From IMG/VR virus record IMGVR_UViG_3300027963_003106, positions 1-21,846 of that record: 21,846 nt of DNA; one strand, 5' to 3'. This document shows, piece by piece, positions 20,342 through 21,846 of this stretch; position 1 is the first letter of the stretch; each line of letters opens with the position of its first letter. The notes beneath the pieces were generated by a model. The model ran no database searches, was not told the origin of the DNA, and saw nothing but the letters and a program-made list of their open reading frames with translations. A program made the position numbers and the translations under genes. Origin of the DNA: a virus.

Positions 20342-21570
20342 TGTGTGACCTCTACTGTTGGGGAATATCTAAGGAATCTATCATTATCATTATTTCTAGC
20401 CTTTTGAATTTTAGATTTTATTTCTTTAAAAAAGTTCCATGCTAATGATATAAATAGTATTTTATTCTCGGAGTTACAATTATTCAAGTGATCAACACTG
20501 AAAATAGCGCAACCGGTACCGGGTGTAAATTTTCCTTGTTTGAGTGGATTGTCGTCTATAATAAAATCCAATTGGATATTGCCAAAGTTTAATAGTGTAT
20601 TACCTTTAGCCGAAGCACCATAGCCCACTAAGGTATATCCATCTGCTCGATATTGATCAATAACTTGAATCAATTGATCCATGTTAGACTTAACTATGGA
20701 TCCCCAGCGAGTATACGTATCCTTGTTCAACAAGCCGTATGCGGCTTCGAGGTCAATGATATTCTTTACACGATTTTTATTAACAGAGGCCTTGCTTAAA
20801 ATAAAAATATAACTGTTGCCGTGTATGGGGGTTTTAATTGTATCAACTAAATTTAACCCTGCACGTTGAGCCAATCGGCTCATTGAGTTAACATTAAAGA
20901 AGTTAACGTGCTCGTGATAAATTGTATCAAACTCATTGTGTAACACCATGTCAGCCTGACTAGTTTGAATAAACAACACAGTGTTGTCAGTCATTAGTTC
21001 AGCACAACAAGTTATAAATTCGTACGGATCTGGATTATGGGCACAGACATTTTGTGCTATGATAATGTCGTAGTTGACTTGTTTTAATTTTTCAATAGCA
21101 GCAGGTCCAAAGAAATCACAAATCACTGAATGACTGGCACTGCTACGGAGAAAAAGATTTTCAGCAGGGTCAATACCATATGTGTTTATTGGTTGTAACT
21201 GTTGATTTCTTGCTTTTTTAAAATAGTTAAGTTGTGTTCCATCATTACAGCCGATGTCTAACACATTGCTAACGCCGATACAAGACTCTAAACAAAAATC
21301 AGCAAACCATTTGCAATAGTCCTGTATGGTTTGATTGGTGCCGGTAGCATACAAATAGTTTTTATAAATAATTGCCGGATCAACTGTGTGATTTAATTGT
21401 AAGTGAAAACAATCATGGCAAAGGCTTACCGCCAACGGATAACGGTCTTCGGTTGCATCGGCCGAATCTCTGTAACTGTTAGCCAATGGCTGTTGGCCAA
21501 GATCTAATGCTGTGTGAATATCATCTGACCCACAGGCCAAACAGTGTGTATTTTCTGTTACGTGATTCAT
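20338..21570 (-). CDS. NDP-sugar C-methyltransferase (TylC3-like, three-domain)
   Basis: A 410-aa enzyme with the full layout of sugar C-methyltransferases. The N-terminal zinc module has C10, C13, C51 and C54 (HCLACG, LCHDC). The SAM-binding core is VLDIGCNDGTQL (103-114), the active-site region contains YHEHVNFF (218-225), and the C-terminal Rossmann-like domain has VGYGASAKGNTLLNFG. Members such as TylC3/EryBIII/NovU methylate C3 or C5 of NDP-4-keto-sugars. Residues expected for zinc and SAM binding are all visible. It lies between an SDR and the glycosyltransferase pair, joined by ATGA overlaps, so it probably acts on the same keto-sugar pool as RfbH. Confidence 0.9.
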   Translation of the reverse strand: MNHVTENTHCLACGSDDIHTALDLGQQPLANSYRDSADATEDRYPLAVSLCHDCFHLQLNHTVDPAIIYKNYLYATGTNQTIQDYCKWFADFCLESCIGVSNVLDIGCNDGTQLNYFKKARNQQLQPINTYGIDPAENLFLRSSASHSVICDFFGPAAIEKLKQVNYDIIIAQNVCAHNPDPYEFITCCAELMTDNTVLFIQTSQADMVLHNEFDTIYHEHVNFFNVNSMSRLAQRAGLNLVDTIKTPIHGNSYIFILSKASVNKNRVKNIIDLEAAYGLLNKDTYTRWGSIVKSNMDQLIQVIDQYRADGYTLVGYGASAKGNTLLNFGNIQLDFIIDDNPLKQGKFTPGTGCAIFSVDHLNNCNSENKILFISLAWNFFKEIKSKIQKARNNDNDRFLRYSPTVEVTQ

Positions 21571-21846
21571 AATTTTAACCAGCGATCATTCTTTAACGTC
21601 CAAGAGACCATTTGATCAATTCTAGTGTCAAAGCTATACTTAGGTTCCCAACCCAGCCGTTTCATATATTCACCGCTGAGTGCGTAGCGGAAATCATGTC
21701 CGGGACGTTGTGTGTCGTAACCAACCATAGTATATTTTAATTCCTTACCGAGAATCTTTGCAATCTTTTGTGCTACATCAAAGTTAGAGACTTCTTGCTG
21801 TCCTACAATGTTAAACTTAGGACACGTAGCACCACCATGGTCATCG
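21567..21846 (-). CDS. NDP-sugar dehydratase/epimerase (extended SDR), C-terminal part only
   Basis: The last 92 residues of an extended SDR; the rest lies beyond the right edge. It reads NIVGQQEVSNFDVAQKIAKI, then the RPGHDFRYALSGEYMKRLGW block that is diagnostic of the RmlB/dTDP-glucose 4,6-dehydratase group. The catalytic region is not visible, so dehydratase versus epimerase cannot be decided. A 4,6-dehydratase would be the expected first step for the RfbH and C-methyltransferase substrates. Its TGA overlaps the C-methyltransferase ATG. It shares the closing block with the SDR at 14822-15760. Confidence 0.85.
   Translation of the reverse strand, partial: DDHGGATCPKFNIVGQQEVSNFDVAQKIAKILGKELKYTMVGYDTQRPGHDFRYALSGEYMKRLGWEPKYSFDTRIDQMVSWTLKNDRWLKL

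Noticed and set aside
1-21846. CRISPR array, insertion sequence, integrase or attachment site
   Set aside because: No regularly spaced repeats, transposase or recombinase motifs, or terminal inverted repeats were seen.

Overview
The window looks like part of a large tailed phage of the T4-like type rather than a bacterial chromosome. Every supported gene lies on the minus strand. Intergenic gaps are tiny, and many genes are small proteins of the kind seen in freshwater and marine T4-like phages. A flap-type 5'-3' exonuclease, tRNA genes and one exact T4-type late promoter motif (TATAAATA) are present. The host is probably a Gram-negative bacterium, because an outer-membrane beta-barrel protein with a Sec signal peptide and a C-terminal Phe is encoded. 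A two-piece (permuted) tmRNA hints at beta- or alphaproteobacteria, but this is inference. No integrase, terminase or structural gene is recognisable here.

In transcription order (right to left on the given strand), the first block is 21846-14822. It is a nine-gene glycan block whose members are linked by eight successive 4-nt ATGA overlaps. It holds an NDP-sugar SDR (cut by the window edge), a zinc-finger-type sugar C-methyltransferase, two tandem glycosyltransferase-like paralogues, an RfbH-type PLP/[2Fe-2S] sugar 3-dehydrase, a miniature split transketolase, an FkbM methyltransferase and a second SDR. Together they look like a route to an unusual deoxy or branched sugar.

The second block, 14821-7407, begins at a strong promoter and runs through about twelve tightly packed genes. 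These are a SAM methyltransferase, a phosphoribosyltransferase, queE, small conserved proteins, NH3-dependent NAD synthetase, a UDP-glucose-dehydrogenase-like enzyme and three consecutive SGNH-hydrolase-like paralogues.

The third block, 7410-4282, starts at another near-consensus promoter that would give a leaderless exonuclease mRNA. It continues through small conserved phage proteins and a fourth SGNH paralogue, and ends with a tRNA-Ile2(CAU) that has its own promoter.

The fourth block, 4241-3283, is a compact unit of promoter, cold-shock protein, 91-aa protein, circularly permuted tmRNA and strong terminator. Its tmRNA tag is unusually long and does not end in the usual LAA.

The last part, 3280-1, has short units separated by terminators: a late-promoter gene, the outer-membrane protein, a fifth SGNH paralogue, a promoter/terminator-bounded 0.17-kb transcript (small RNA or 34-aa leaderless ORF), two small genes, and a calcineurin-like phosphoesterase followed 5 nt later by tRNA-Trp.

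The most notable items are the permuted tmRNA and its odd tag, three promoters placed so that the mRNA would begin at the ATG, the minimal transketolase inside a phage sugar pathway, and the five-member SGNH family. Functional names come from motifs read by eye; no database search was run.
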